DNA of 64,000 nucleotides, from contig NC_080670.1 in the NCBI RefSeq assembly GCF_030247195.1, positions 29,675,997 through 29,739,996 of the forward strand, read 5' to 3'. The notes under the pieces were generated by a model. It made no database searches and had not been told where the DNA came from. It was given only the letters and a program-made list of their open reading frames with translations. This stretch comes from Topomyia yanbarensis (taxonomy: Eukaryota; Arthropoda; Insecta; Diptera; Culicidae). The position numbers and the translations under genes are program-made. Below, one piece after another: positions 1 to 11,186 of this stretch. Every line of letters begins with the position of its first letter. Position 1 is the first letter of the stretch.

Positions 1-17
1 ATTAAGGCCGAAGTGGC

Positions 18-1458
18 CTATGCCGTATACAAAAGATTCCTCCATTCCACTCGGTCCATGGCCGCGCGTCGCCAGCCACGCAGTCTGCGAAGGGTCCGCA
101 AATCGTCTTCCACCTGGTCGATCCATCGTGCTCGCTGCGCGCCACGTCTTCTTGTACCGGTCGGATTGCAATTGAGAACCGTTTTCACCGGGCTATTGTC
201 TGACATTCTGGCTACGTGCCCGGCCCACCGTAGTCGTCCGATTTTCGCGGTATGACAGATGGGCGGCTCCCCCAACAGCTGATGCAACTCATGGTTCATT
301 CGCCGTCTCCATGTGCCGTCTTCCATCTGCACTCCACCGTAGATGGTACGCAGCACTTTCCGTTCGAAGACACCAAGTGCGCGTTGGTCCTCCACGAGCA
401 TGGTCCAGGTCTCGTGCCCGTAGAGAACTACCGGTCTAATCAGCGTCTTGTAGATGGTCAACTTCGTACGACGGCGAACTCTGTTCGACCGAAGTGTCCT
501 GCGGAGGCCAAAGTAAGCACGATTTCCTGCCACGATGCGTCTACGAATCTCTCTGCTGGTATCATTGTCGGCGGTCACCAGTGAGCCCAAGTACACGAAC
601 TCTTCAACCACCTCGATTTCGTCGCCACCGATGCAAACTCGAAGCGGGCGGTTCTCATTCTCTTCTCGTGAACCTCTTCCTATCATGTACTTTGTCTTCG
701 ACGTGTTGATGGCAAGTCCGACGCGCTTGGCTTCTCTTTTCAGTCTGATGTAGGCTTCCTCCATCTTCTCAAAGTTTCGTGCAATAATATCAACGTCATC
801 GGCGAAGCCAAGTAGCTGAACGGACTTTGTGAAAATCGTACCACTCGTGTCGATCCCTGCTTTTCTTATTACATCTTCCAGCGCGATGTTGAATAACAGA
901 CACGAGAGACCATCACCTTGCCGTAACCCTCTGCGTGATTCGAAGGGACTCGAGAGCGTCCCTGAGACACGTACTACGCACATCACCCGATCCATCGTCG
1001 CCTTCACTAATCGCGTCAGTTTGTCCGAGAATCCGTACTCGTGCATAATCTGCCATAGCTGATCTCGATCGATAGTGTCGTATGCGGCTTTGAAGTCGAT
1101 GAACAAATGATGTGTGGGCACATTGTACTCGCGGCATTTCTGCAGTACTTGACGAAGAGCGAACACCTGGTCCGTGGTAGATCGTTCGCTCATGAAACCC
1201 GCCTGGTACTGCCCCACGAACTCTCTTACAATTGGTGATAGTCGACGGCATAGTATTTGGGAGAGTACCTTGTAGGCGGCGTTCAGCAGGGTGATTGCTC
1301 GGTAATTACAGCAATCCAGCTTGTCGCCCTTTTTGTAGATAGGACACACGACACCTTCCATCCACTCCTCCAGTAGAATCTCCTCCTCCCAAATCTTGGT
1401 AATCACCCAGTGCAGCGCTTTAGCCAGTGGCTCGCCACCGTGTGAAAAGCCTTCGGAA
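18..1458 (-). mobile_element. 5'-truncated RTE-like non-LTR retrotransposon, reverse transcriptase domain
   Basis: The minus strand is open for about 480 codons, from a stop near 1459 to the TAG at 18-20. The product is the RT half of a LINE polyprotein. It starts in the conserved GGEPLAKALHW region, passes the PIYKKGDK finger motif and the FMSERSTTDQVFALRQ and FIDFKAAYD motifs, and has an intact catalytic FADD (near 775-800). It ends with the trailing region containing RLRWAGHVARM. There is no RNase H and no C-terminal endonuclease, which fits RTE-like clades; clade assignment is by eye. The ATG-less start and the stop directly upstream show that the N-terminal endonuclease half is missing, which is normal 5' truncation. 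Codons are uninterrupted, so this copy is younger than the other LINEs here. Its 3' UTR runs off the left edge of the window. Overlapping ORFs on the plus strand are shadows. Confidence 0.85.
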
Positions 1459-1689
1459 TAATAAGTATTTCACTTTTTTGATTCAGGTAACAATTACGGG
1501 CTGAATATTGCACAGTGTTTGAGTTGTTGAATGGATGCACTAAGGTTTTTTCACGGTTTTTGTGTGTCTTTTTACACGGCTTTTTGCGCTACTTTCGCAA
1601 TTAGAGCAGTTCTTTGTATGGACTTCGTAATTAACACGGATTTAGCAAAAGTCCCTTTGAAGGTAAAAACCAAATATGGATGTTGGAGT

Positions 1690-1935
1690 AGATGACAAAT
1701 ATCGGTGTCTGACGCCATTTTGAAATCTAAGCTTGCAACTTTCGCTTAAGCGGATTTCTTAACAAACCAATCAAATGCGCATTTTTTGGAACGGGCGTGA
1801 TGAGTAGACTCCAAATATAACTATAATATAACTATAATAACTGAAACCATTTAGGAAACCAAAATGGCGATTTTCAGTTTAGTACAATTCCCTATACCCA
1901 CCATAATGTTAAAATTTTTGTGATGAATAGATGCC
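1690..1935 (-). repeat. Inverted copies of the ~115-bp dispersed repeat
   Basis: Segments such as GACGCCATTTTGAAATC near 1708 and GGAACGGGCGTGATGAGTAGAC near 1790 are reverse complements of the repeat units at 2130-2275 and 3500-3715 (direct motifs AATGGCGTCAAACATCG and GGCGTCTACTCG). The copies are diverged and partly fragmented. No coding potential was seen. This looks like an old dispersed or satellite-like repeat rather than a gene. Confidence 0.5.
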
Positions 1936-2129
1936 GGATGTCAATCCCGAAAGTCATATTATTATCCAAAATAACGACTTCTACATTAGATAAAATTTAT
2001 TTAGGTTTAGTAATACAGTGAAGACTCGATTTTGTCAACACTCGATTTGGTCAGTCTTTTGACTCGATTGACGCCATTTGGAATTGCATCTCTATCATGT
2101 ACTTATCAAACTCTATCTGAAAATATCTG

Positions 2130-2275
2130 TATTGATTGGGTTTTAGAGAATTCCGCTAAACCCGAAGTCGCCATCTTGATTTTGAAATTGGCATCAAACA
2201 TCGACATTTTGCGTCTACTCGTCAAGTCCGTTCCAAAAAAAGCCCATATTGTGTGGGTTTTAGTGAATTCCTCTC
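2130..2275 (+). repeat. Copy of ~115-bp repeat, left side of an interrupted unit
   Basis: The stretch contains the series TTGGGTTTTAGAGAATTC, GTCGCCATCTTGATTTTG, GGCATCAAACATCGAC, GCGTCTACTCGTCAAG, and then the beginning of a second unit (GTGTGGGTTTTAGTGAATTC). The same order recurs at 3500-3715. The unit stops where the RT fragment at 2265-3360 begins, so the retroelement probably landed inside the repeat. Confidence 0.55.
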
Positions 2276-3360
2276 GCAACAGTACCTTGAAACATTGCCA
2301 ACGCATAATATCAACCTTCCTCTTCCTAACGTAAATGATTCTAATGTAGCGAGCGCTCTGTCCAGCGTTGATCCTTTGAAAGGGCCTGGTCCGGATTGCT
2401 TGCCTCCTGTGTTTATAAAGCATTGTGCCCGAGCACTTTCTGCACCAATAAATAGTATTTTTAAGCGTTCAATCTCGGAAAATATTTTCTCAATTGCAAG
2501 GAAAGAAGCTGCTATAGTTCCTATTTATAAGGCTGGAGATAGGCACAGTGTTCAAAACTACAGAGGAATCTGCTGAACTGCCTAGCTAAAGTTCTGGAAA
2601 AGTTTGTGTATAATGCGATGTACGCTGCTTCTTCCAACATAATCAACGAACGACAACACGGGTTTATGAAAAAAAACACTCCGCCACTTCGAACTTGATG
2701 ACGTACACGAGCTTTCAAGCTCCAGCTGTAGAGAAGCGTCAACAAGTGGACGCTACATATTTTGATTTCGCAAAAGCATTCGACAACGTGCCCCACAACA
2801 TTGCTGTTTTAAAGGTGGAGCGACTAGGTTTTCCTGAGTGGGTTACCATTCGTATTGTCAACCGGTGTGCCTCAAGGAAGTCACCTAGGGCCACTGATCT
2901 ATCTCTTATTCATCAACGACCTCTGCACCCGCATCAACTCTGAAAAACTACTCTATGCTGATATAGAGGAATGGTGCTTGCTGAACGGTATGCAGATCAA
3001 CATTGATAAATGTAAGATGATAAGTTTCGGACGCTCGGCTAATGTAAGACGTTGCGAATATACTCTTCAAGTCTGTGTCATCGAGCGGGTGGATTCTATC
3101 CGTGACCTGGGAGTGTTATTCGACAGAAAACTTCGTTTTGCCGACCACATCACTGCAAACACGACGAAGGGTTTTGAGACATTGGGTTTTCTAAAACGGA
3201 ACACAGTCGATTTTGTGGATTTCTACGCACTGAAATCTTTATACTGCGCACTGGTCCGGAGCATTTTGGAGTACGCTGTAGAAGTATTGGTGCCATACAA
3301 CGCTGTTCACAGTAGCCGACTGGAGCGCGTTCAGAGAAGTTTTGTATCTCAGAAAATTGG
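2265..3360 (+). mobile_element. Degenerate jockey-like LINE reverse transcriptase fragment
   Basis: Three successive frames carry RT pieces. About 2265-2575 holds LKGPGPDCLPPVFIKHCA and the AAIVPIYKAGDRHSVQNYRGI motif, ending in a stop. About 2580-2860 holds a NERQHGFMKK-like stretch and then DATYFDFAKAFDNVPHN. 2855-3360 holds GVPQGSHLGPLIYLLFINDL, the INIDKCKMISFGR region, SIRDLGVLFDRKLRF and the YALKSLYCALVRS tail. The catalytic block is damaged: after LLYAD the sequence jumps directly to EEWCLLNGMQIN, so the second catalytic Asp and roughly 25 residues are deleted. Frameshifts, a stop and this deletion make it a dead copy. It belongs to the jockey/CR1-like branch by motif style, as do the copies at 19694 and 55980. 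Confidence 0.8.
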
Positions 3361-3499
3361 AATGACCCTGAACATATTCGAATTGGTTCTCGCACTTAAT
3401 AAACACAGCAATTCGTTCAACTATCATGTCGTAATCATAAAAATGCCGAGTAAAAATCATTTTCTAGCGGGAAATGGGTTAAACGGGTTTTAAATAATT

Positions 3500-3715
3500 T
3501 TACTAAGCCGTCATCTTGGTTTTCATAATGGCGTCAAACGTCGATACTTGGCGTCTACTCGTCAAACCCGTTCTAATAATACCCATATTAATTGGGTTGG
3601 GAGAATTCTGCTAAATCAGAAGTCACCACCTTGGTTATTATAATGGCGTCAAACATCGGTATTTGGCGTCTACTCGATAGTCCTGTTCCAAAAACACACC
3701 CATATTGTTGAATTT
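3500..3715 (+). repeat. Two tandem units of the ~115-bp repeat
   Basis: ATAATGGCGTCAAAC occurs at 3525 and again at 3640, each followed by a GGCGTCTACTCG motif and a CCCATATT motif, giving a period of about 115 bp. Together with the copy at 2130-2275 these units flank the RT fragment. The sequence GGGTTTTA occurs at the left break (2256-2263) and at the right resumption (3486-3493), which could be a short target-site duplication. Confidence 0.6.
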
Positions 3716-6700
3716 CACGCCAAAAGAAATCATCAAGAAAATGAGAAAGACGTCATTTTTCCAAAAATCTTCTAAGTTCTTTGCATTAAAAAGAACTTAA
3801 AATAAATGCAAAAATCGTGTTGATTGGGAAATCCGCGCAAAAAAAAAACATTTCGACTTCAAATCATCAGTATTTGGCAGACTGCATTGGTCCCCATGTT
3901 TCAATTTCGATGCTTGCGGGACATCATTCGCGACCAGTTGTTTACTTGTGAATATTTTGATTGCAAGTGGTTTTCTCTGTCCAATGTATGTCATTTATCA
4001 AAATGAAGGAAAAATCATCAGAAGAAGATAAATTTTATAAACATTTCGAACAAATTCTTCCACTTCTGTTGAAAAAGCTGCCGGGAACCCCAGTGAGTCT
4101 GTCAGCAACGATCCAACTCCATAAATTCCAACCTAAATTCCTTTCGAAAGGAGAAGTTTAAACTTGAAACTTTTCGATTATTGCCGTTTAATACTTAAAC
4201 GGCATAGCGAGATGGGAATCGAGCATCGAAAAGGCTTACCAACTAAGTTAGGAAAAATATTCATGGCAACGACTCCCGCCTTCCATGCCAACAGTGAACG
4301 AACCGGTTATCGCGACTCTCGTGTGTCACTTTAGGAAACAAAATCGCAAATGCTCACTTGTACATACACACACATCATAATGTAAGGAATAAAAAATCAA
4401 TTTCACCCTTGTCCCTGTCTGAGCACGGATAAAAGGATTCCGCCGTAAAAGATATCAGTTCGGCACAGATTCGGTCGGTCCTTTTTCGGTGATTTTTGTA
4501 GCGATGACGCTACTAGCACTGAAAACCACGTGTAACGCACACCCCTCCCTCCTTCTCACCATTTTAAGCTCAAGACTAAATGTATCACTTGCCAACCGAA
4601 GCAACACACGAAAAAAAAAGAACTACAAATTTCCACCATTGTTCGGCAGTTTTCGTCGAGGTCATATACCTACCCATTTCATGATAAATGATGCGAAAAG
4701 CGTACCTTGGCAGAAAATGGGGTTGGGGCTCATCGGAACAAAGAACCCAGCACTGAGCGAGCGAGCAAGCGACCGACCGCCCGACCGGCGACATCCTGTT
4801 GCCCTTGGTTTTGATTTTCCCAGAACCCGCGCTATTGAAATGTATACCGGGCGTAATCCTTGAAATGATAAATTACCAACCGTAACGGTATATCGACATT
4901 AGCTATGGCAACGACGGTGAGGAACGGTAGCACAAAAAAAACTCCCGCGCCTGGATTCTACTTCCGGGCAGGTTGCCATCGTTTGCAACGAAGATGGTCG
5001 TTATGGGCAGAAAGAGAGGGTCCTTCATTAGCCGGTTGGCTATCTCTCTGAGCCGGAATGGTGAATGCGGTGCAATGCGTACTTTTGATGGTACGGTTCA
5101 AGGTCGCTTCCATTGTTCGAGCCGGTTTCCGTCGGGACATCAATGATGACTATTAAATGGTTCAACTATAACCAGGCTGAGTTTTGAAATATGGAAGTAT
5201 AGAAATAATAGCAATAGAATTTAAAAAGAAATTTTTACAGGGAACTTTTTTCCAAAATGGTGGAGATGTAGAACAGTCTCCTTCAAATAAAAATCGATAG
5301 AATGATGTTTTTTTTCGACAAAAGAATAAAAGATCCATCCTGCAAATGGTCCCGCATTGCCCTGGTACGTGAGACTCGAATGACAGACGATTTAACGGTA
5401 AGGACCACGTTTAATGGAATCTCCCACGGGGCACGCTGTGAAAAGAGAGAAAAGAAGGAGGGGATACCGGTACGGGCTATAACAATAACGAGGGATCGTT
5501 TTTGGAGAATTCGAAAGGTGGACCGAACACGAAACGTATTTTCAGAGGCGATAATGTTGTACGTGATTCAGCAGCCGGGGAGATTAACTGAACGCGGTCA
5601 TCGGAATTGGATTTGGGATGGAAATCATCGTATAATGAGTTTAACATGTAATTTTACAATCATTTTCAGATCATTTGGCATCGCATGTATCACTTTGTTA
5701 ATAAAAAAAAATATATTCCAAAGGTACCCTTATCATAAACATTTAATTATTGAAATTTGTTGGCAAAACCATTTTTCTAATAAAACCCTGTATTCTGAAA
5801 TTAATTTGACACTCTGCAAATTTATTTAGAACTATGTAATACACATTTTTATCGAACCTTTAACCATTGTTTAAATTTGAATAAATGTAATATAAAGAAA
5901 AGGGTGTCGGAGCGAAATAGGCTAAGTAAAGCAAGCATATTTTTTTCAATCCCTTCAATGTTACTCCACGATTTATTTGAAAAAAGAATTTATTTTCCGT
6001 TTTTTCTTCTATACATTGTTCTGCCCATAAAAGCATAACACTCCCATATTAAAAAACAGCAAGCCGAGAAAAACGCTGTTCAAAATTTACATTTTCATTG
6101 AGCCTTATGGATGGGACAACCATGCTTTGGAATTTTTTTTTCAACATTTTCTAATCAAATCTGGTAATCTTATTTGTGCATTACGATTCAGTGGTGATAC
6201 AGAATACAATCCAACAGATAACTCATCTTCGACTAAAATCCATATGGGACTTATGATTTTATAGGCAGTGTTATAGTATACGTGTTCAACAAACTTGTGT
6301 AACATTTTTCGAATTTTCTACTTTGACTTGTTACTAGCAGTTGACAAGTTTGATGAACAATATTATTTGCTGTCATCATCTAAATTCAACGTGGACGATC
6401 TACATTTTCCATTATAATATTTCGACTTGGAATTGCATCAGTTAGTCATCATACGTTGGAGTCACGTCTAAGAAGGGTCAGTAAAATTATGCCACTGGTC
6501 CCGAAATGGTCATTAACGCTTAGACTCAGCTGCTAATCCTGTCGAAGGAGGTCAGATGTAGAACCGGATTGGAACCGGTAAAAGCCAGAGTCAAGTGATT
6601 TTAGAATTATAATTTCAACGTTCATTCGATTCTCTTTAAATGTGAATCCATTAATTTGCACATATTTAAAAGAAAACAGTAATTCTTTTCAATTACGTTT

Positions 6701-8795
6701 CCTTCTTTGCATCATGAGTTGCTCGTTATAGGTTATATTAAAACCGGCTGTAACTTTTTGCCACTGTACAGAAATTGTCCAAATTTTGTGCAGATTTTAG
6801 TTCACATTCTGTGAATTGAGTTCTTACCAACAATCTTTTCTTCCTCCCGCGACGCTTGTCAAGTGTGCAGTAGTCCATATATACAGCCTCTAGCAAAAGC
6901 AAGTGTCGGACTAACATTCCTTCCCTCTCCTGCTGCGTTTACGTTCGGGCTTAGCCTGCGGTGGCATTGATCAATAAACAACTTGGTATTAGAAGAAGTT
7001 GTACACTGAAGAATGATTTGTTATTCCCAGGCATTATCATGTATTGAATCTCTGTGCAATTTCAGGTAATCCCGATTATTAACGGAGTTGTAACGCGAGG
7101 TGGTCGCACAAGCTCAAACTCAGATTTGTCAACATTTTAACACTCAATATTGCCACAATGCTCAAGGTTTCGCAAAGTTACGTCTAGAAGTTCGAAGCGA
7201 GCGTATAATTACATACAGCCACTGATCAAAACATGCCAAACTAAGATGAATGTCAGCAAACTATTGTCAAAATCGGCGCAAGGAAGCTCTGTGCGTAGAA
7301 ATTGACCAGAAACAGTTCCTGTGTGGTGGATGATGAATCATTTGCCAAAGCCGACATATTATTAAAATATTATCGTATTAAAACAGAAGAAAATGCGAAG
7401 ATTCGCATCGAATTACCTTATTTGGCAAGCGGTTTGTAGCTGTGGAAAGCAAAGTGAAATTTTCGTCCCAATGTCATTTGTTATGCCACCCTGTTAAAAG
7501 GCTAAGAAATCAATTTTAGTTTAAAAAATAGGGCCGGGTTTATGTAGTCTGCATTCAATGTAATTTCATATCCTTTGTATATGAAAAAGACAAAAACATA
7601 ATTTCAGCCACATCCGTAAGCCCTATCCCTTGATGCTAGTAGCTCAAAGGAAACAGAAAGCAGTTTTTATCTCCATCTCCTCTTTGAAGACATTCAAGAC
7701 CAGTACTTTTTTTAGTAAAACGAGGGAATTCGTTCTTCTTACGCTTCCGAGTACCACCAAAAAACAACCACTCTTAGTGTACCTTAGATAACAATTTGCA
7801 GGGCATCATACCCGGAGACTCGAGTAATATGGGAAGAGTCTTAAACCGTACACTCGAAATTAAACATCAGAATCATGCCTAGTAGTTTACTTTAGGCAGC
7901 ATTTTTGTCCGTGACATTTCCCATTTCGTCGGAAACTGTAGTGAGTGACGCTAATAGGGAACACTTCCGAGAATTACGCTGGAAGGTGGTCAAACTCGAT
8001 CTATATTTTATTTTGCCGTATAAACCTAAAACAATCTTTGCTCACTTAAAAGTATCAAACCGAACGCTTAGCACGCGGCGCGGAAACTTATTTGTATTTA
8101 GGTATGCTTTGATTAGTGCTTATATACATGCATGTTGCACGAAAATATTTGCCTTGAAGGACCGCTCATGAAATAAAGAATGATAATTTTTTTGTTTTTC
8201 AACAAGTATAGTATATTTTACTTCAACATTATTCAACTCAATGATTATATTTTTGTTACCGTTACGGACTACCCAAAATGGCTGATGCGAGTGAGAGATT
8301 TTTTCAAGTACTATAACGAGATGCCGAAACAAGCAAGGTGCAAAAATTTATTCCGGGTACGGGTCGGGTCGGGTTTTTTCGAAACATTTCACACTTACCC
8401 GTATAAATATTTTTGAATGTTTGATTGCCCCGTTTCCGTAAATATCAGAATGAGATATGTTATCTTTGTAGAAAAATATTAAAACAAGCATTTTTTTTCT
8501 ATTTTCACATAGGTGTGATACGGAATGCATAGTGATACATCCTTCTTTACAAAAAACACAATTATACATCTGTCTTACTTGCTACACCACGTAATCCAAA
8601 GGACCCTTTTAATACATGAAGAATAATGTGTGTTAATGTGCGTATCTTTTTTGTGGTGATCTTTGTGATGATCCCGTGATTTTTTGTGATAATCCATCGA
8701 AATACGACTTGAAATTTTTTTTTAAGTTGATTCCAAATAAATCATCATATATATGAACTCATATGATTATGATAAATTTGGATTCTCTCCCCAAT
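3716..8795. other. Gene-free AT-rich stretch; nothing assignable
   Basis: This stretch is low-complexity and AT-rich, with many short chance reading frames (the longest about 175 codons, 5302-5829) that show no recognisable domain, codon bias or start context. One possible core promoter is listed separately at 4428-4462. The segment near 6840-6980 has a more even composition and ends in a TGATCAATAAAC motif; it could be the end of an unrecognised transposon. No RNA gene was seen. Confidence 0.4.
4428..4462 (+). promoter_or_regulatory. Possible TATA plus initiator core promoter
   Basis: GATAAAAG at 4428-4435 lies about 29 bases before the A of ATCAGTT (4454-4460), which matches the arthropod initiator consensus TCAGT. 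GATTCGGTCGGTCC follows downstream. The spacing is right for a focused RNA polymerase II promoter. The ATG at 4504 opens only a short frame with no recognised product, so a transcript starting here would need to be spliced. It could be chance. Confidence 0.25.
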
Positions 8796-8798
8796 GAG

Positions 8799-8930
8799 TA
8801 TTATGCCAAATGTCCTTTACGCCAAACGCCCATTATTCCAAATGTCCCTTAACCCACCTCTCAATAAGCATTATGCCAAATGTCTTTATGCAAAACCCGT
8901 TATGCCAAACGTACATTATGCCATATGTGG
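8799..8930 (+). repeat. Minisatellite of ATTATGCCAAATGTCC-type units
   Basis: Units of about 16-20 bp resembling TTATGCCAAATGTCC or TTATGCCAAACGTAC repeat imperfectly about seven times, from 8799 to 8930, with short spacers. The spacers are not unique sequences of fixed length, so this is a degenerate tandem repeat and not a CRISPR. Function unknown. Confidence 0.8.
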
Positions 8931-10259
8931 TACACTCGTCGGGTTCGAGTAAAGTAGAAAATGTTTTTCTACTAACATTCGAGATAGAGTCATGATGTCA
9001 ATGACAAAGTTATAGAACATTTTACTACGAGAAAGCTTGCTGAACTTGTAAACTCCAAAATGCAATGGAGTTGAGTTAAAGCGCATTGTTTGTGGGATGC
9101 CCCCAAAAAAATTTATTTATAACTTATTTCTGAGATTTTTGAAATACTTCAAATGTTCTATGAAGTTGTTGGAATTGAGAAATTACAGATATTTGTCGGA
9201 AACGTCAACATTTTTTATTTAAAAACTTAAGTGGATGAGTGATACTATATGCATCAGATTATCATTGCAAGTGAAAATAGAAAAGATAATTTGATTAGCT
9301 ACAACTTTATTGAAGTCTGTAAATCGATCCATTTTTGTTGCGGGGAGTTATACTTTTAACGAAGTAACCTCTATGTATAAAAAATACTAAAACACTCTGA
9401 CAAGGTGTTTTGTTTCTAATTATATCTTTCCTTCTTTATATCATGAGCTGCCCAGCATATGTCCTAAGAACTAAATATCTTATTTAAGAAATCTCTGTGT
9501 TTTGAGAATAATTTTATCGATAATTCCCTCGCGGGGATGATTCGCTAACGAATCGGACCACTATTCGTTTTTAAAAATTTGTGATTCTCTAAAATGGTGT
9601 TTGGTCATTGTAATCTTAACAAGATACGAAATAGGACGGAGAAAGATGGTCCGACAGGGTCCCAGCTACCTCGTCCGTTGGCAGAAAAAGTTCTGTCTGT
9701 TGACCAGTCAAACTTGCATTTTTCGTAAATTTTTGTTCCATGTTGTTTGATCTCTGTTCGACCTTGTTTGCACACCAAAAATGTAAGGTCAAACGGGTGG
9801 CAGAATTCCGGTCATGCAATTCATCTGAAACCGAAAATTCAAAAAGAATTTTTGTATCCCCTTGGCTACTGTCTGGCACAAGGTTTTCCAAAATTCGCAC
9901 ATTTGGCAAAATGGTTGATCTTCAAACAGAACAAAAAAAAATCCATTATTTTTGGTTAGAAAAAAAAACTGTTTCGTAAAAATGCAAAATTGAAAAAAGC
10001 TCCTGTCAGACGATAGCGATTCGTTTTTCAAACCATTCCCAAGTTGTTTCAAGTCGATAGGCGAATTAGTATCTGAGATATGTTATCAGTTGCAAAAACA
10101 CGACTTTTGGAAAACCTGTGGAGTCGAGTTATAGCGGACAATATATGTAAAATGTTTCAGAATAAGCGAAATTGCACAGAGAATCAACGAATGGGGACTG
10201 GGAGTAGCTATCCATTCACAATCTGCACGTTTCGAGTGTTCTATACTTTGAAATGCGAA
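8931..10259. other. No gene or element recognised
   Basis: This is AT-rich sequence with short overlapping reading frames on both strands around 9616-10050. These frames mirror each other and show no protein motif. A small imperfect palindrome lies near 9518-9570 (GATAATTCCCTCGCGGGGATGA and surroundings). Nothing supports a gene. Confidence 0.4.
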
Positions 10260-10568
10260 TAACCCTCATACATGATTCAAAAGTCATCATTCACTCAGAC
10301 AATACCATGCGTATTTCCCATGCGCATTAAATAACGAGTTGATTAGTTTCCTAGTTGGTCAAACAAACACTAAACAAACAAAACAAATCAGTTTGCTCTG
10401 TCTAAAAAAAATGTCAGCTCGTTTGGCATCACCCGGCGAATACGTGTTCCCTTACAATGCCATCAAATCGAAGAACTTTTGAAATTACTTATGTACGACA
10501 AAATATGTGAAAATCAGAATTAAACGAAATGAGTCTGCTTAATTATTTGCATTGAAGTAAGATCGGAA
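10260..10568 (+). repeat. Dispersed repeat, copy 1 (partner at 62567-62851)
   Basis: The sequence shares an ordered series of blocks with 62567-62851 in the same orientation: AACCCTCATACATGA, CCATGCGT, CCTAGTTGKTCAAACAAGCAC-like, ATGTCAG, TTGGCATCACCCGG, TACTCCCTTACA-like, TACGACAAAAT, and a TTTGCA...TAAG end. The copies are strongly diverged, with small indels. No coding capacity is visible. It may be part of an LTR or another untranslated transposon segment. Confidence 0.6.
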
Positions 10569-11017
10569 AAACTTAATTTCATTACCGAGGTGATTCATTT
10601 TCAAATATAGCACTGCTGAGCACTTTATAAAAATAAGTGATAAGGGACGCGGACGAAAATAGCTGAACATGTTTCAGAAGTGAAAAAATCGAATGTTTGA
10701 AATCACATTTGTAGAGGACCCGCTTAACAGAAACCGAGCAAATCTCTAGCACAAACCTTGTAGGAGTCGGACGAAAATCATGGCAATACCTTCCTGGCAT
10801 AATTCTAACAGAAATGGAGCAAAAAATCCTGGCAGGAATCGATCTAAAACACCTGTCGTACATTTCCGGTACAATGCAAGTTAAAATACCAGTACCGTAA
10901 AGTGGCAGTACCGCTTAAGTTTACCGTTTCTGTCAGAATCGGTTCATGTATTTGATATAATTTTCTGCCAAAATTCTAGCAATACGCACACAGAATACCG
11001 ACTGAATTCTACCACAG

Positions 11018-11186
11018 AGGGACGGGCATAGCGTAGTTGGTTAATTGATTGCCTTGTACGTAGCCTACCTGGGTTCGAATCCCAATTCCGCACATAGGAT
11101 TTGTGATTTTTCTTAAGAGATTTTTCTAACCCGAAGAGGCGAATGACCTTAAAGTTAAAACCTCTATAATAGAAAAAGAAAAAAAA
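11018..11186 (+). mobile_element. tRNA-derived SINE
   Basis: The 5' part looks like a tRNA gene with internal RNA polymerase III promoter boxes: box A TAGCGTAGTTGG at 11029-11040 and box B GGTTCGAATCC at 11072-11082. No acceptor stem closes it. A tRNA-unrelated body follows (AAGAGATTTTTCTAACCCG, GAGGCGAATGACCTTAA, AAAACCTCTATAAT), ending in an A-rich tail at 11171-11186. The flanks share an imperfect CTACCA(CA)GA, possibly an old target-site duplication. SINEs of this kind move with LINE enzymes supplied in trans. It is a SINE and not a functional tRNA gene. Confidence 0.85.

Noticed and set aside
4489..4863. Short frame after the possible promoter, with a weakly hydrophobic start
   Set aside because: Poly-Lys from an A run and no domain; the first codon is GTG and the internal ATG gives no known product.
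5302..5829. 175-codon plus-strand frame
   Set aside because: It begins in a poly-T tract, has no recognisable domain, mixed composition and no supporting splice or promoter context.
11018..11095. tRNA gene
   Set aside because: Box A and box B are present, but no closed acceptor stem; the tRNA-unrelated body and poly(A) tail show a SINE.
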